Positions 9,336 through 18,948 of a stretch of DNA of 64,000 bases are shown here, in pieces. The position numbers and the translations under genes were made by a program. The notes beneath the pieces are model-generated. The model saw nothing but the letters and a program-made list of their open reading frames with translations. It searched no databases and was not told the DNA's origin. Within the stretch, counting starts at the first letter, position 1, and each line of letters begins with the position of its first letter. The stretch comes from NVTR01 sp036479015 (GTDB lineage: Bacteria; Pseudomonadota; Alphaproteobacteria; Rhodobacterales; Rhodobacteraceae). The stretch spans positions 335,589-399,588 of the forward strand of contig JAZGFB010000047.1 of assembly GCA_036479015.1 (NCBI GenBank). Direction: 5' to 3'.

Positions 9336-12300
9336 GTGGCCGAGTTCAAGAAAATCCTGATCGCCAATCGTGGCGAAATAGCCATCCGTGTCATGCGCGC
9401 TGCCAATGAAATGGGCAAGCGCACTGTTGCGGTTTACGCCGAAGAAGACAAATTATGCCTGCACCGCTTCAAGGCCGATGAAGCCTACCGTATTGGTGCG
9501 GGTATGGGCCCAGTGGCCGCCTATCTGAGCATTGAGGAAATCATCCGCGTCGCCGTGTCGTCAGGTGCTGATGCGATCCACCCTGGCTATGGTCTGCTCT
9601 CTGAAAACCCAGAATTTGTAGATGCCTGCACAGCCGCTGGCATTACCTTTATTGGCCCCAAATCCGCGACCATGCGCGCCGTTGGCGACAAGGCCAAGGC
9701 CCGCGAAGTGGCTGTTGCCGCCGGGGTGCCGGTGATCCCGGCCACTGAAGTTTTGGGCGATGATATGGAACTGGTGGCCAAACAGGCGGCCGAGGTCGGC
9801 TATCCCTTGATGCTAAAGGCCAGCTGGGGCGGCGGTGGTCGCGGTATGCGCGCCATCAATGACCCAGATGAGCTAGTGGAAAAACTGCTTGAGGGCCGTC
9901 GCGAGGCCGACGCAGCCTTTGGCAATGATGAGGGCTTTCTGGAAAAGATGATCATCCGCGCCCGCCATGTTGAGGTGCAGATTCTGGGCGACAGCCATGG
10001 TGAAATTTACCACCTATGGGAACGTGATTGTTCGGTCCAGCGGCGCAACCAAAAAGTGGTGGAACGCGCCCCCGCCCCGTATTTAAGCCAAGAACAACGG
10101 GAAACCCTGTGCGATCTGGGTAAGAAAATCTGCCAGCATGTGAATTATGAATGTGCCGGCACAGTAGAGTTTCTGATGGATATGGACAGCGGCAAGTTTT
10201 ACTTTATCGAGGTAAACCCGCGCGTTCAGGTCGAGCATACCGTCACCGAGGAAGTCACCGGCATTGATATCGTTGCCGCCCAGATTAGAATCGCCGAAGG
10301 CAAAACCCTGGCGCAAGCCACAGGTGTTGCCAGCCAATCCGAGGTGCAGTTGTTTGGTCACGCGCTGCAAACCCGCATCACAACCGAAGACCCCAGCAAT
10401 AATTTCATACCTGATTATGGCCGTATTACGGCCTATCGTGGGGCCACCGGCATGGGTATTCGGCTGGATGGCGGCACCGCCTATTCTGGCGCAGTGATCA
10501 CGCGCTACTACGATAGTCTGTTGGAAAAAGTAACAGCCTGGGCACAAACACCTGAAGGTGCAATTGCGCGAATGGACCGGGCGTTACGGGAATTTCGGAT
10601 CAGGGGCGTTTCGACCAATATTGCCTTTGTGGAAAACCTGCTGAAGCATGAAATGTTTCTGAATAACACCTACCACACCAAGTTCATTGACCAAACGCCA
10701 GAGCTGTTTGAATTCAAGAAACGTCGGGACCGGGCCACCAAAATTTTGACCTACCTGGCTGATATCACAGTTAACGGTCACCCTGAAACCACTGACCGCC
10801 CCCGCCCCGCAGCCGAGGCCCGCGCGCCGCGCCTTCCAGCGCCGCGCTCAAAGTTCGGGGCCCCGGGCACCCGGCAGATACTGGATGAAAAGGGCCCGCA
10901 GGCCGTGGCCGATTGGATGACGGCGCAAAAGCAATTGCTGATCACAGACACCACCATGCGCGACGGCCACCAATCATTGCTGGCCACCCGGATGCGCAGC
11001 CATGATCTGATCAAAATCGCGCCCAGTTATTCAAGCAATATGCCACAACTGTTCAGCGTTGAATGCTGGGGCGGGGCCACCTTTGATGTGGCGTACCGGT
11101 TCTTACAGGAATGCCCATGGCAACGCCTGCGCGACATCCGCCGCGCCATGCCAAACCTGATGACGCAAATGTTGCTGCGCGCCAGCAATGGGGTTGGTTA
11201 CACCAATTATCCTGACAATGTGGTGCAGTCATTTGTGGCCCAAGCGGCCGCGTCTGGTGTCGATGTGTTCCGGGTATTTGATAGCCTTAACTGGGTGGAA
11301 AACATGCGCGTGGCGATGGATGCGGTGGTAGAATCCGGTAAAGTATGTGAAGGGACAATTTGCTACACTGGCGATATTTTTGACCCGATGCGCGCCAAGT
11401 ATGATCTGAAATACTATGTTGGTATGGGCAAGGAGCTGCGCGATGCCGGTGCCCATGTTCTGGGCCTAAAAGACATGGCCGGATTGCTGAAACCCGCCCA
11501 GGCCCGCGAACTGGTGTCAAAGCTGAAACAAGAGGTCGGACTGCCGATCCATTTCCACACCCATGACACATCTGGACTGGCAGCTGCCACGGTATTGGCT
11601 GCCGCAGATGCAGGCGTCGACGCGGTTGATCTGGCGATGGATGCGTTTTCTGGCGGCACATCACAGCCCTGCCTAGGATCGGTGGTGGAAGCGCTAAAAC
11701 ACACGCCGCGCGACACCGGGCTGGATGTGAGTGCAATCCGCGAAATATCAAACTACTGGGAAGCTGTACGCCACCAATATGCAGCCTTTGAAAGTGGGTT
11801 GGAGGCACCCGCGTCAGAAGTATACCTGCACGAAATGCCCGGCGGGCAATTCACCAATTTGAAAGCGCAGGCGCGCAGCCTGGGGCTGGAAGAACGCTGG
11901 CATGAGGTGGCGCAAACCTACGCCGATGTGAACCAAATGTTCGGTGATATCGTCAAAGTCACGCCCAGCTCCAAAGTGGTGGGTGACATGGCGCTGATGA
12001 TGGTCAGCCAAGGGCTAAGCCGCGCCGATGTGGAAGACCCCAATACTGATGTCGCCTTTCCTGACAGCGTGATAGACATGATGGCTGGCAATCTGGGTCA
12101 ACCGCCAGGTGGCTGGCCGGCCGGGATCGTCAACAAGGCCCTGAAGGGCAAGAAAGCATCCGTCAGCCGCCCTGGAAAGCACCTGAAACCCATCGATCTG
12201 GAAGCCACACGCCTTGACGTTAGCAAACAGCTGGATGGGTTCGATATAGATAGCGAAGACCTGAACGGCTATCTGATGTATCCAAAGGTGTTTATGGATT

Positions 12301-12779
12301 ACATGGGGCGGCACCGTAAGTACGGCCCAGTACGCACCCTGCCCACCAAAAACTTTTTCTATGGCATGGAAGTGGGCGAAGAAATTTCCGCCGAAATCGA
12401 CCCCGGCAAGACCCTGGAAATCCGCTGTCAGGCCATTGGAAAAACCAATGAAGAAGGTGACGCCAAGGTTTTCTTTGAACTCAACGGCCAGCCGCGGGTG
12501 ATCCGGGTAACCGATTACAAGGTCAAAGCCACGACCGCCGCCCGACCCAAGGCAGACATTTCCGACTCCAACCATATTGGCGCCCCCATGCCCGGCGTTG
12601 TGGCCGGTATTACAGTTCAGGCCGGGGCCAAGGTGAAAAAGGGCGATTTGCTTTTGACCATCGAAGCCATGAAAATGGAAACCGGTATCCACGCGGACCG
12701 GGACGCCACGGTCAAGGCCGTGCATGTACAGGTGGGCAGCCAGATCGACGCCAAGGACTTGCTGGTGGAACTGGAATGA
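9336..12779 (+). CDS. pyc: Pyruvate carboxylase
   Basis: A 1147-residue single-chain biotin enzyme that carboxylates pyruvate to oxaloacetate to refill the TCA cycle. The biotin carboxylase part (residues ~1-450) shows KASWGGGGRGMR (ATP-grasp glycine loop) and EVNPRVQVEHTVTEE. The carboxyltransferase TIM barrel follows from about residue 530 (DTTMRDGHQSLLATRMR, then the metal-binding HFHTHDT). The C-terminal biotinyl domain carries EAMKMET with the modified lysine near residue 1110. Start is GTG. Length is that of the alpha1 type of bacteria and mitochondria. It stands as a single gene, and a downstream MAPEG gene may read through. Confidence 0.97.
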   Translation: MAEFKKILIANRGEIAIRVMRAANEMGKRTVAVYAEEDKLCLHRFKADEAYRIGAGMGPVAAYLSIEEIIRVAVSSGADAIHPGYGLLSENPEFVDACTAAGITFIGPKSATMRAVGDKAKAREVAVAAGVPVIPATEVLGDDMELVAKQAAEVGYPLMLKASWGGGGRGMRAINDPDELVEKLLEGRREADAAFGNDEGFLEKMIIRARHVEVQILGDSHGEIYHLWERDCSVQRRNQKVVERAPAPYLSQEQRETLCDLGKKICQHVNYECAGTVEFLMDMDSGKFYFIEVNPRVQVEHTVTEEVTGIDIVAAQIRIAEGKTLAQATGVASQSEVQLFGHALQTRITTEDPSNNFIPDYGRITAYRGATGMGIRLDGGTAYSGAVITRYYDSLLEKVTAWAQTPEGAIARMDRALREFRIRGVSTNIAFVENLLKHEMFLNNTYHTKFIDQTPELFEFKKRRDRATKILTYLADITVNGHPETTDRPRPAAEARAPRLPAPRSKFGAPGTRQILDEKGPQAVADWMTAQKQLLITDTTMRDGHQSLLATRMRSHDLIKIAPSYSSNMPQLFSVECWGGATFDVAYRFLQECPWQRLRDIRRAMPNLMTQMLLRASNGVGYTNYPDNVVQSFVAQAAASGVDVFRVFDSLNWVENMRVAMDAVVESGKVCEGTICYTGDIFDPMRAKYDLKYYVGMGKELRDAGAHVLGLKDMAGLLKPAQARELVSKLKQEVGLPIHFHTHDTSGLAAATVLAAADAGVDAVDLAMDAFSGGTSQPCLGSVVEALKHTPRDTGLDVSAIREISNYWEAVRHQYAAFESGLEAPASEVYLHEMPGGQFTNLKAQARSLGLEERWHEVAQTYADVNQMFGDIVKVTPSSKVVGDMALMMVSQGLSRADVEDPNTDVAFPDSVIDMMAGNLGQPPGGWPAGIVNKALKGKKASVSRPGKHLKPIDLEATRLDVSKQLDGFDIDSEDLNGYLMYPKVFMDYMGRHRKYGPVRTLPTKNFFYGMEVGEEISAEIDPGKTLEIRCQAIGKTNEEGDAKVFFELNGQPRVIRVTDYKVKATTAARPKADISDSNHIGAPMPGVVAGITVQAGAKVKKGDLLLTIEAMKMETGIHADRDATVKAVHVQVGSQIDAKDLLVELE

Positions 12780-12823
12780 TCCAGACTGGTCATAGCAACC
12801 GCTGGTCTTGAAAGGCAAACCCT

Positions 12824-13210
12824 ATGTCTGTTGTTTCACCTATCTATGGCGGTCTGTTGGCCCTGTTGACCATATATTTAAGCGTTCGGGTTAGCCTTGC
12901 GCGGCGCGAACACAAGATATCGGTGGGTGACGGTGATAATCCGGCCCTGATCAAGGCCATTCGCACCCACGCCAACAGCATTGAATACATCCCGCTTGGC
13001 ATCATTCTGCTGATCCTGCTGGAACTGCAAAATGGTGAGCCTTGGCTGGTGCATTTATCCGGGCTGGCCCTGTTGTTCGGGCGGGTCTTGCATGCCTACG
13101 GGCTGGGCCGACAGCCGCAATTTATCCCGGGGCGGGTGTATGGGGCTTACCTGACATTGTTCGCGATCACCGGGGCGGCGCTGGCCAATATCTACTATGC
13201 GGTGGGTTAA
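12824..13210 (+). CDS. MAPEG family membrane protein
   Basis: A 128-residue protein of the MAPEG family (membrane-associated proteins in eicosanoid and glutathione metabolism). Four hydrophobic segments are visible. The signature region NPALIKAIRTHANSIEYIPLG in the first third and LLFGRVLHAYGLG near residue 90 carry the conserved Arg, Asn, Glu and His-Ala-Tyr positions. Bacterial members are often glutathione-transferase-like or of unknown substrate. It begins 44 bp after pyc and precedes tRNA-Gly. Function beyond the family is not assignable. Confidence 0.88.
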   Translation: MSVVSPIYGGLLALLTIYLSVRVSLARREHKISVGDGDNPALIKAIRTHANSIEYIPLGIILLILLELQNGEPWLVHLSGLALLFGRVLHAYGLGRQPQFIPGRVYGAYLTLFAITGAALANIYYAVG

Positions 13211-13302
13211 GCGCCAAGCTTACTAAAACTAATTATCTGTGGGGCAAGTTTTCCCTTGCAGTACGCTGACAGAGTTTATATCTCCGCCACACCCAATAGG
13301 AC

Positions 13303-13377
13303 GCGGGCGTAGCTCAGGGGTAGAGCATAACCTTGCCAAGGTTAGGGTCGAGAGTTCGAATCTCTTCGCCCGCTCCA
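13303..13377 (+). tRNA. tRNA-Gly (anticodon GCC)
   Basis: The cloverleaf is complete: acceptor GCGGGCG/CGCCCGC, D-arm GCTCAGGGGTAGAGC, anticodon arm AACCTTGCCAAGGTT with GCC in the loop, T-arm GAGAGTTCGAATCTCTT, discriminator T and an encoded CCA at 13375-13377. A short hairpin terminator follows. Confidence 0.97.
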
Positions 13378-13393
13378 ATTGGATCGGCAAATC

Positions 13394-13415
13394 AGCACCT
13401 TTCGGGGTGCTTTTT
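13394..13415 (+). terminator. Terminator after tRNA-Gly
   Basis: Stem AGCACC (13394-13399) with GGTGCT (13406-13411), and a run of T from 13411 to 13415. Confidence 0.8.
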
Positions 13416-13514
13416 GCTTTTGATCAACTCGGGGTGCTGCGGCTCGCAGTTCTGTGACATGCAAATTTAAAAAAAACCTATATAATCGCGCCCAATGGTC
13501 ATTAGTGGTGTCGC

Positions 13515-15728
13515 GTGTTGAAATATCTTATCCTTATCCTTTGGATGATAGCCCCATTTGCAACTGCCCAAGATCGGGTGCCCAATCACTTGCTTGGCGA
13601 AGACTCCCCTTACCTGCAACAACATCTGTTCAACCCAGTTGACTGGTTCCCCTGGGGCGATGAGGCGCTGCAAAAAGCCCGTGATGAAAATAAGCTGATC
13701 TTTTTATCCGTGGGCTATTCTGCCTGCCACTGGTGCCATGTGATGGAAGAGGAAAGCTTTGAGAATGACGTCATCGCCGCCTATCTGAATGAACATTACA
13801 TATCCATTAAGATTGACCGTGAGCGTCGCCCGGATCTGGATGAACAGTTTTTGCTGGCCACACAGGTTCTAACCGGCGCTGGCGGCTGGCCAAATTCGGT
13901 GTTTTTGACCCCCGATGCTGATCCGTTCCATGCTGGCACCTATTTTCCACCGGATGCATTTTTGGCAGTACTGCGACAGGTGGTTGAGTTGCGCCAGCGT
14001 GAACCAGGGGTCATAGCGGCCGAAGGCAAGCGATTAACCACGGTTCTGGCCGCCTATATGACGCGAAAATCAGAGGCTCGCGCACTAACGCCCCAAATCA
14101 TCAATGACTTTGCTCGTTCTGTTTTGCCCGATGTTGATTTTTTCTATGGCGGTATTGGGGTGACGTCAAAATTTCCCCGCGAACCGCTGTTTTTGTTCCT
14201 GCTGGATCAGGCAATTCGCACCGGTGACACCGCGCTATTGGAGGCCGTTTCAACCATGCTGGACGGCATGATCATCGGCGGCATCCATGATCAGGTGGGC
14301 GGTGGTTTTCATCGGTACGCTGTTGATCCGCAATGGCATGTGCCGCATTTCGAAAAAATGCTGTACACTCAGGCTCTGACCGGGCGGTTACTAGTGCGGG
14401 CTTGGCGGGCAACCGGAAAACTGGCGTATCGACGGGCAGCAGAACAGTTATTTTCCTATGTCATACGCGACATGAGTGCCCCTGGTGGCGGATTTTATGC
14501 AGCCCAGGACGCTGATTCTGACAACAGTGCCGGTGATTATGTGGAGGGTGCATATTACACTTGGTCCCCGGATGATTTGGCTGATTTTGGCCCCGACAGC
14601 GCCTTTATTGCCGAGCTTTTTCAGATATCTTCTGACGGTGAACTGGCGGGGGCCAATGTGCTGAACATGGCGGATTTTGCCGAGGAAATCGCCAGGGATC
14701 TGGGGGTGGATGAAGCCGAGCTATACAAACGATTGGATCCACTGCTTGGGCAAATGCGGGATATGCGCAGCCAGCGTCCCATGCCGTTCATTGACCGTAA
14801 AATTGTCACCGGCTGGAACGCTGTGATGATCGCCACTTTGGCCGAGGCAGCATTTGTATTTGACCGCCCTGACTACCTAAAGCCTGCCGCAGATGCCCTA
14901 AATTTTATAGAAAAAAATATGATCACTGGCGATGCTGTTTTTCGGGTTAGCTTTGCAGGGAATGCCCACGTTCCGGGCCAACTAACTGATTATGCAGCCC
15001 TGGGGTTGGCCATGGTGGCCATGCATGATTACAGTCCTGAGCCCGCCATAAGGGACCATTGGCTGGGACGTGCTGAAACCATAGCCACCGCATTGCAGGC
15101 TAGGTTTGGATCACCCGGCGACGCCTATCGGATGACGGCTGAAATTCAGGGAATCGGCGCGATCATTGCGGTAGATGACGGCGAACTTGCCTCTGGCAAT
15201 GCCATGGCGCTTGATCTGTTTGCGCGGCTGGTCAAACGTCGGCAAAACCCCGATCTGGAACTGCACGCCACCCGTCTGGCCGCTGCAGTGTCAGGCCATG
15301 CGCTGGAAACGCCCCGACAACGGGCCGCCATCCTGACCGCGGCCCAGGGCCTGTTGTTCGGGGAAACCGGACCTGTGCGCTATGGTGCAAGCGGTGCAGT
15401 ACGCATTGAATACTCAATTTCTCGGGGCCAGAACACCGCGAGCTTTCGCCTGAATATTGCAAAGGGATGGCATATTAATGCACATGAACCATTGGAAGAT
15501 TTCTACATCCCGATGGCGCTAAGCATCAATGGGAAGCCCGTTGATGTCGGAGCCTACCCTGCCCCACGGGTCAAGTCTCTGGGCTTTAACGACGCGCCAC
15601 TTGCGCTGTATGAGGGGGATATTTCAATTGAAGTCCCCGCACACACGGGGGCGGCGGTTCTGACCTTACAGGCCTGCAGTAATGAAATTTGCCTGCAGCC
15701 GGAAGAACACCTATTTTATATCTGGTAG
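13515..15728 (+). CDS. Exported thioredoxin-fold DUF255 protein (YyaL/SSP411 type) with C-terminal DsbD-N-like domain
   Basis: A 737-residue protein. Residues 1-19 form a signal peptide (YLILILWMIAPFATAQ). The mature part begins with the DUF255 signature LLGEDSPYLQQHLFNPVDW and the redox motif SACHWCHVMEEESF near residue 73, a thioredoxin-like fold. An alpha/alpha barrel like that of N-acylglucosamine epimerases follows (PHFEKMLYTQA, GGFYAAQDADSD, GWNAVMI). The last ~110 residues (RIEYSISRGQNTASFRLNIAKGWHIN to LQACSNEICLQP) resemble the N-terminal periplasmic domain of DsbD, including its ACS-x3-CL cysteine pair. Most family members are cytosolic and lack this tail, so a periplasmic thiol-redox role is inferred. 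GTG start. Confidence 0.85.
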   Translation: MLKYLILILWMIAPFATAQDRVPNHLLGEDSPYLQQHLFNPVDWFPWGDEALQKARDENKLIFLSVGYSACHWCHVMEEESFENDVIAAYLNEHYISIKIDRERRPDLDEQFLLATQVLTGAGGWPNSVFLTPDADPFHAGTYFPPDAFLAVLRQVVELRQREPGVIAAEGKRLTTVLAAYMTRKSEARALTPQIINDFARSVLPDVDFFYGGIGVTSKFPREPLFLFLLDQAIRTGDTALLEAVSTMLDGMIIGGIHDQVGGGFHRYAVDPQWHVPHFEKMLYTQALTGRLLVRAWRATGKLAYRRAAEQLFSYVIRDMSAPGGGFYAAQDADSDNSAGDYVEGAYYTWSPDDLADFGPDSAFIAELFQISSDGELAGANVLNMADFAEEIARDLGVDEAELYKRLDPLLGQMRDMRSQRPMPFIDRKIVTGWNAVMIATLAEAAFVFDRPDYLKPAADALNFIEKNMITGDAVFRVSFAGNAHVPGQLTDYAALGLAMVAMHDYSPEPAIRDHWLGRAETIATALQARFGSPGDAYRMTAEIQGIGAIIAVDDGELASGNAMALDLFARLVKRRQNPDLELHATRLAAAVSGHALETPRQRAAILTAAQGLLFGETGPVRYGASGAVRIEYSISRGQNTASFRLNIAKGWHINAHEPLEDFYIPMALSINGKPVDVGAYPAPRVKSLGFNDAPLALYEGDISIEVPAHTGAAVLTLQACSNEICLQPEEHLFYIW

Positions 15729-15740
15729 ACTGGGATAGGC

Positions 15741-17249
15741 TCAATTACCAAGGTTCAGACGGATAACATTGACCGTAACATAGGCCCGCCCGCCTCGCAT
15801 TAGCTGCACCGGTTTCAAGGCCACCGCCGTCGGATCAATACGCTGCGCCAGTGCCAAAAGCTGGCCCAGTGCCGCTGGCGCATTCACCGTCAGTTGTGGG
15901 TCCAGTAACAGGGCGGTACCGGTCAGTGTTTCCCCCGACATGAACGCAAAATGATGCTTAGGATCATTCAGAACACGCACCGGCCATATACCTTGCATGC
16001 CAAGCGACATGAACCCGGCTGTTATCCAGCTTTTGGCCGCAATCAGGTCAATGCCCTGGGTGTCGCCACGGCTTTGCAACACCCCATGCAGCGCGCTGTA
16101 ATCAAACAGGTCGCGGGTGTCATCCCAAGGCGGCGCTGGCTGGCTGAACCGGGTCAAAACCCCGGTGCTGGCATGCAGCGTCAGCGCCATGATAATGGCC
16201 GCCACAGGTAACGCGAAACCGATTAGGGCAATTTTGGCACGTTTCAGGGTGCGGGGCTGAAACTGGCTCATGCTAAAGGCCGCCAGTGGCAGCGCGAACA
16301 GCCAACCCGGCATGGTCCAATGGGGAAAACTTGCCTCACTTATCAGATAAATAGCGTTGAACATCACGATAGGGGCCAGCGCGATTATTGCCAGCAACAC
16401 CAGATCCGGCCGCCCCGACCGCAGCCCGCGCCACAGGCCAATTCCAGCCAGTACCAAAACCGGTGGCAGCAGATAGGCCACCTGCCCGCCCGCCATCAGC
16501 GCCAGATTGTCCAGGTTGAGCCCGTCGCCGGTTCTGCCCCCATGGAACGCAAACGACGCCCCGTTGTTTTGCAGGTTCCAAACCAGCACCGGCACCAGCC
16601 CAATTAGCGCAATACACGCCGCCAAATACGGGCCCAGGCGCAAAAACCAGCGCCGCCCGACCGGCACGGCCAGCATGAACACAAGCGTTGCAATCGGGAT
16701 CAGCCCCGCCTGATATTTAGAGGCCAGCGCCACCCCCAACCCAGCCCCAACCAGCGCCCAATGCCCTAGCGGCACAGGCCCCTGTGCCCCGGCGATGCGC
16801 ATCAACCAGAGAACACAAAATGCGCTGCCAACAGCCAATGGCCCGTCCGGCAGAATGATAACGCCCGACAGTAGGAATATCGGTGATACAGCATATAGCA
16901 GGGCGCTAAAGAAACCCACACGGCTGCCGCCGATTTCGCGCCCGATCCCGTAGAGCAGGATCATGCTCAGGGTGCCATAGATCAGGGTTGGCAGCCGGTA
17001 AATGAACGGGTGCTCAATGCCGCTTAGGGTGGTGGCCAGTACCGGTGACCAAAATCCCAACGGCGGATGGTCAAAAAAGCTGATGGAAAATTCGCGGGCG
17101 ACGGCAAGGGCATAGGCCTCGTCAACACCCATTGGCATCAGCACAGCCAGCAGCACGCGCAGGCCAAGTGACACCCAAAGCAGGCGCCAAAACCACGCCC
17201 TATCTGCCGCCTCAGCCGATATAGCTGGCCCGGTTAACCCGGCAAACAT
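15741..17249 (-). CDS. Family 39 membrane glycosyltransferase (ArnT/PMT-like)
   Basis: A 502-residue polytopic membrane protein with about ten or more hydrophobic segments. The first periplasmic loop carries MGVDEAYALAVAREFSISFFDHPPLGFW, the acidic and D-H-P-P motif of GT-C-fold glycosyltransferases (GT39/GT83, dolichyl- or undecaprenyl-phosphate sugar using). PTLIYGTLSMILLYGIGREIGG and ALLYAVSPIFLLSG also fit. Such enzymes transfer a lipid-linked sugar to lipid A, proteins or polysaccharide at the outer face of the inner membrane. No polysaccharide cluster is adjacent, so the acceptor is unknown. It converges on the DUF255 gene with 12 bp between stop codons. Confidence 0.85.
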   Translation of the reverse strand: MFAGLTGPAISAEAADRAWFWRLLWVSLGLRVLLAVLMPMGVDEAYALAVAREFSISFFDHPPLGFWSPVLATTLSGIEHPFIYRLPTLIYGTLSMILLYGIGREIGGSRVGFFSALLYAVSPIFLLSGVIILPDGPLAVGSAFCVLWLMRIAGAQGPVPLGHWALVGAGLGVALASKYQAGLIPIATLVFMLAVPVGRRWFLRLGPYLAACIALIGLVPVLVWNLQNNGASFAFHGGRTGDGLNLDNLALMAGGQVAYLLPPVLVLAGIGLWRGLRSGRPDLVLLAIIALAPIVMFNAIYLISEASFPHWTMPGWLFALPLAAFSMSQFQPRTLKRAKIALIGFALPVAAIIMALTLHASTGVLTRFSQPAPPWDDTRDLFDYSALHGVLQSRGDTQGIDLIAAKSWITAGFMSLGMQGIWPVRVLNDPKHHFAFMSGETLTGTALLLDPQLTVNAPAALGQLLALAQRIDPTAVALKPVQLMRGGRAYVTVNVIRLNLGN

Positions 17250-17294
17250 GGGCTATCGCAATGTGACGAAAGATGGAGGATTTTGGGTTCTTTC

Positions 17295-17534
17295 CTAAAA
17301 TGCTTTAAAGGTCAGCGTGGTCAAGGACCGCTCAATCCCGTCAATATCCAGCAGATTTTTGTTAATGAACTTACCAATATCCTGATCATCGGGGATATAA
17401 AGCTTCATCATCAGATCAAAATTCCCGCTGGTTGAATACAGCTCTGAATGAAATTCCCGTTCCATAATGTCGTCGGCAACACGGTAAGCGGTGCCGGGCC
17501 GACATCTAATCTGAACAAATACACATGCGGACAT
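17295..17534 (-). CDS. Stand-alone Lrp/AsnC RAM-domain protein
   Basis: A 79-residue protein that is only the ligand-binding (RAM) half of an Lrp/AsnC regulator: CVFVQIRCRPGTAYRVADDI, then STSGNFDLMMKLYIPD and IDGIERSLTTLTFK. No helix-turn-helix is present. The ATG at 17534 is chosen because AGGAGA lies six bases upstream; the longer frame to 17654 reads no domain sequence. Such demi-Lrp proteins form oligomers that bind amino acids, but their role is not well known. It is divergent from hisB. Confidence 0.85.
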   Translation of the reverse strand: MSACVFVQIRCRPGTAYRVADDIMEREFHSELYSTSGNFDLMMKLYIPDDQDIGKFINKNLLDIDGIERSLTTLTFKAF

Positions 17535-17672
17535 CACTGCTCTCCTGAACTGGTGTTTGCCCGTGCATGACACAAAGTCACGTCTGGCAACAATATCTTT
17601 CTGCATGTGCTTGTGCCGTGGCAATGTGCTGCTCGGCATCCTATAAGACACCAAATTCAGGCGGAGGCCCTA

Positions 17673-18260
17673 ATGCGGACGGCACAGATCACACGGAAAA
17701 CAGCAGAAACCACCATTACGGTTGATATGAACCTTGATGGCACCGGCACCTACGACACCCAAACCGGTGTTGGGTTCTTTGATCATATGCTGGATCAGCT
17801 GGCGCGCCATTCACTGATAGACATGAAAATCCGCGCCAAGGGCGATTATCACATTGATGATCACCACACGGTGGAAGATGTGGGCATAGCCCTGGGCCAG
17901 GCGCTATGCGCAGCACTGGGCGATAAACGTGGCATCCGTCGCTACGGCGAATGCCACCTGCCCATGGACGACGCCCAGATCGCCTGCGCCCTGGACCTGT
18001 CAGCGCGCCCCTACCTGGTGTGGAATGTTAACATGCCCACGGCCAAAATCGGTACTTTTGACAGCGAGTTGGTCCGTGAATTTTTCACCGCGCTTGCCAC
18101 CCATGGCGGCATCACGCTGCACATTGACCAATTGCACGGCATTAATAGCCACCACATCGCAGAAGCCACCTTCAAAGCCGTGGCCCGCGCCCTGCGTCTG
18201 GCCGTGGAAACAGACCCGCGCAAAAGCGACGCCATCCCATCCACCAAGGGCGCGCTTTAG
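17673..18260 (+). CDS. hisB: Imidazoleglycerol-phosphate dehydratase
   Basis: A 195-residue monofunctional HisB, sixth reaction step of histidine synthesis (imidazole glycerol phosphate to imidazole acetol phosphate). The two metal-binding His clusters are visible: GFFDHMLDQLARH, then DDHHTVEDVGIALG, and the repeat half GINSHHIAEATFKAVARAL. Start at 17673 is set by GGAGG about twelve bases upstream and by family length; the frame open from 17607 adds unrelated residues. Its TAG overlaps the hisH GTG, so the two are translationally coupled. Confidence 0.96.
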   Translation: MRTAQITRKTAETTITVDMNLDGTGTYDTQTGVGFFDHMLDQLARHSLIDMKIRAKGDYHIDDHHTVEDVGIALGQALCAALGDKRGIRRYGECHLPMDDAQIACALDLSARPYLVWNVNMPTAKIGTFDSELVREFFTALATHGGITLHIDQLHGINSHHIAEATFKAVARALRLAVETDPRKSDAIPSTKGAL

Positions 18261-18898
18261 TGCTGACAGTTCTGGTCGATTACGACAGCGGAAACCTGCA
18301 TTCGGCCGAGAAAGCCTTTCAGCGCATGGCGGCCGAGGGTGATCTTGGCCAGATCATTGTCAGTTCTGATCCAAAAGACGTGGCCCGCGCTGACCGCATC
18401 GTGTTGCCCGGCGACGGGGCGTTCCCGGCCTGCAAACAACAGCTGATGGATCACACCGGGCTGTTTGACGCCATCAATCACGCAGTATCTGAACGGGGCC
18501 GCCCGTTCATGGGCATCTGCGTTGGCATGCAAATGTTGGCAACCCGCGGCATGGAATATACAGAAACACCGGGCTTTGACTGGATCCCTGGCGATGTGGT
18601 CAAGATCGCGCCCGCAGACACCGCGCTAAAGGTACCCCATATGGGCTGGAACGACCTGGTGGTCAGCCAGCCACACCCGGTGCTGGACGGTATCACAACC
18701 GGCGACCACGCCTATTTCGTGCATTCCTTCCATTTCCGCGTGACCAATCTGGCCCAGCGGCTGGCCCATTGCGACTATGGCGGCGATATCACAGCCATTA
18801 TTGGCCGCGATAATATTATCGGCACCCAGTTTCACCCCGAAAAAAGCCAAAGCGCCGGGCTGCGGCTAATTTCCAACTTTCTGAACTGGTCGCCATAA
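18260..18898 (+). CDS. hisH: Imidazole glycerol phosphate synthase, glutamine amidotransferase subunit
   Basis: A 212-residue class I glutaminase that feeds ammonia to HisF. The nucleophile elbow GICVGMQML carries the catalytic Cys near residue 88, and the C-terminal FHPEKS supplies His and Glu. PHMGWNDL and AYFVHSFHF are also typical. It starts with GTG inside the hisB stop (TAGTG). HisH and HisF form one complex, though hisF lies 1.6 kb downstream past hisA. A strong hairpin ends this half of the cluster. Confidence 0.96.
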   Translation: MLTVLVDYDSGNLHSAEKAFQRMAAEGDLGQIIVSSDPKDVARADRIVLPGDGAFPACKQQLMDHTGLFDAINHAVSERGRPFMGICVGMQMLATRGMEYTETPGFDWIPGDVVKIAPADTALKVPHMGWNDLVVSQPHPVLDGITTGDHAYFVHSFHFRVTNLAQRLAHCDYGGDITAIIGRDNIIGTQFHPEKSQSAGLRLISNFLNWSP

Positions 18899-18899
18899 G

Positions 18900-18941
18900 A
18901 TCCTTTCAAAGGATTTTCCCAAGAGTTTTTGGAAAACTCTT
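18900..18941. terminator. Paired hairpins between hisH and the reversed DUF2147 gene
   Basis: Two inverted repeats: ATCCTTT/AAAGGAT (18900-18914, one-base centre, probably opening to a small loop) and AAGAGTTTT/AAAACTCTT (18921-18941, loop TGG). The second has A/T-rich arms and could terminate both converging genes. Confidence 0.6.
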
Positions 18942-18948
18942 GTCCAGC

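Noticed and set aside
12015..12818. 267-residue minus-strand frame
   Set aside because: Antisense of the pyruvate carboxylase C-terminus.
13239..13457. Open frame containing GRGRSSGVEHNLAKVRVESSNLFARSN
   Set aside because: Translation across tRNA-Gly, a common artefact.
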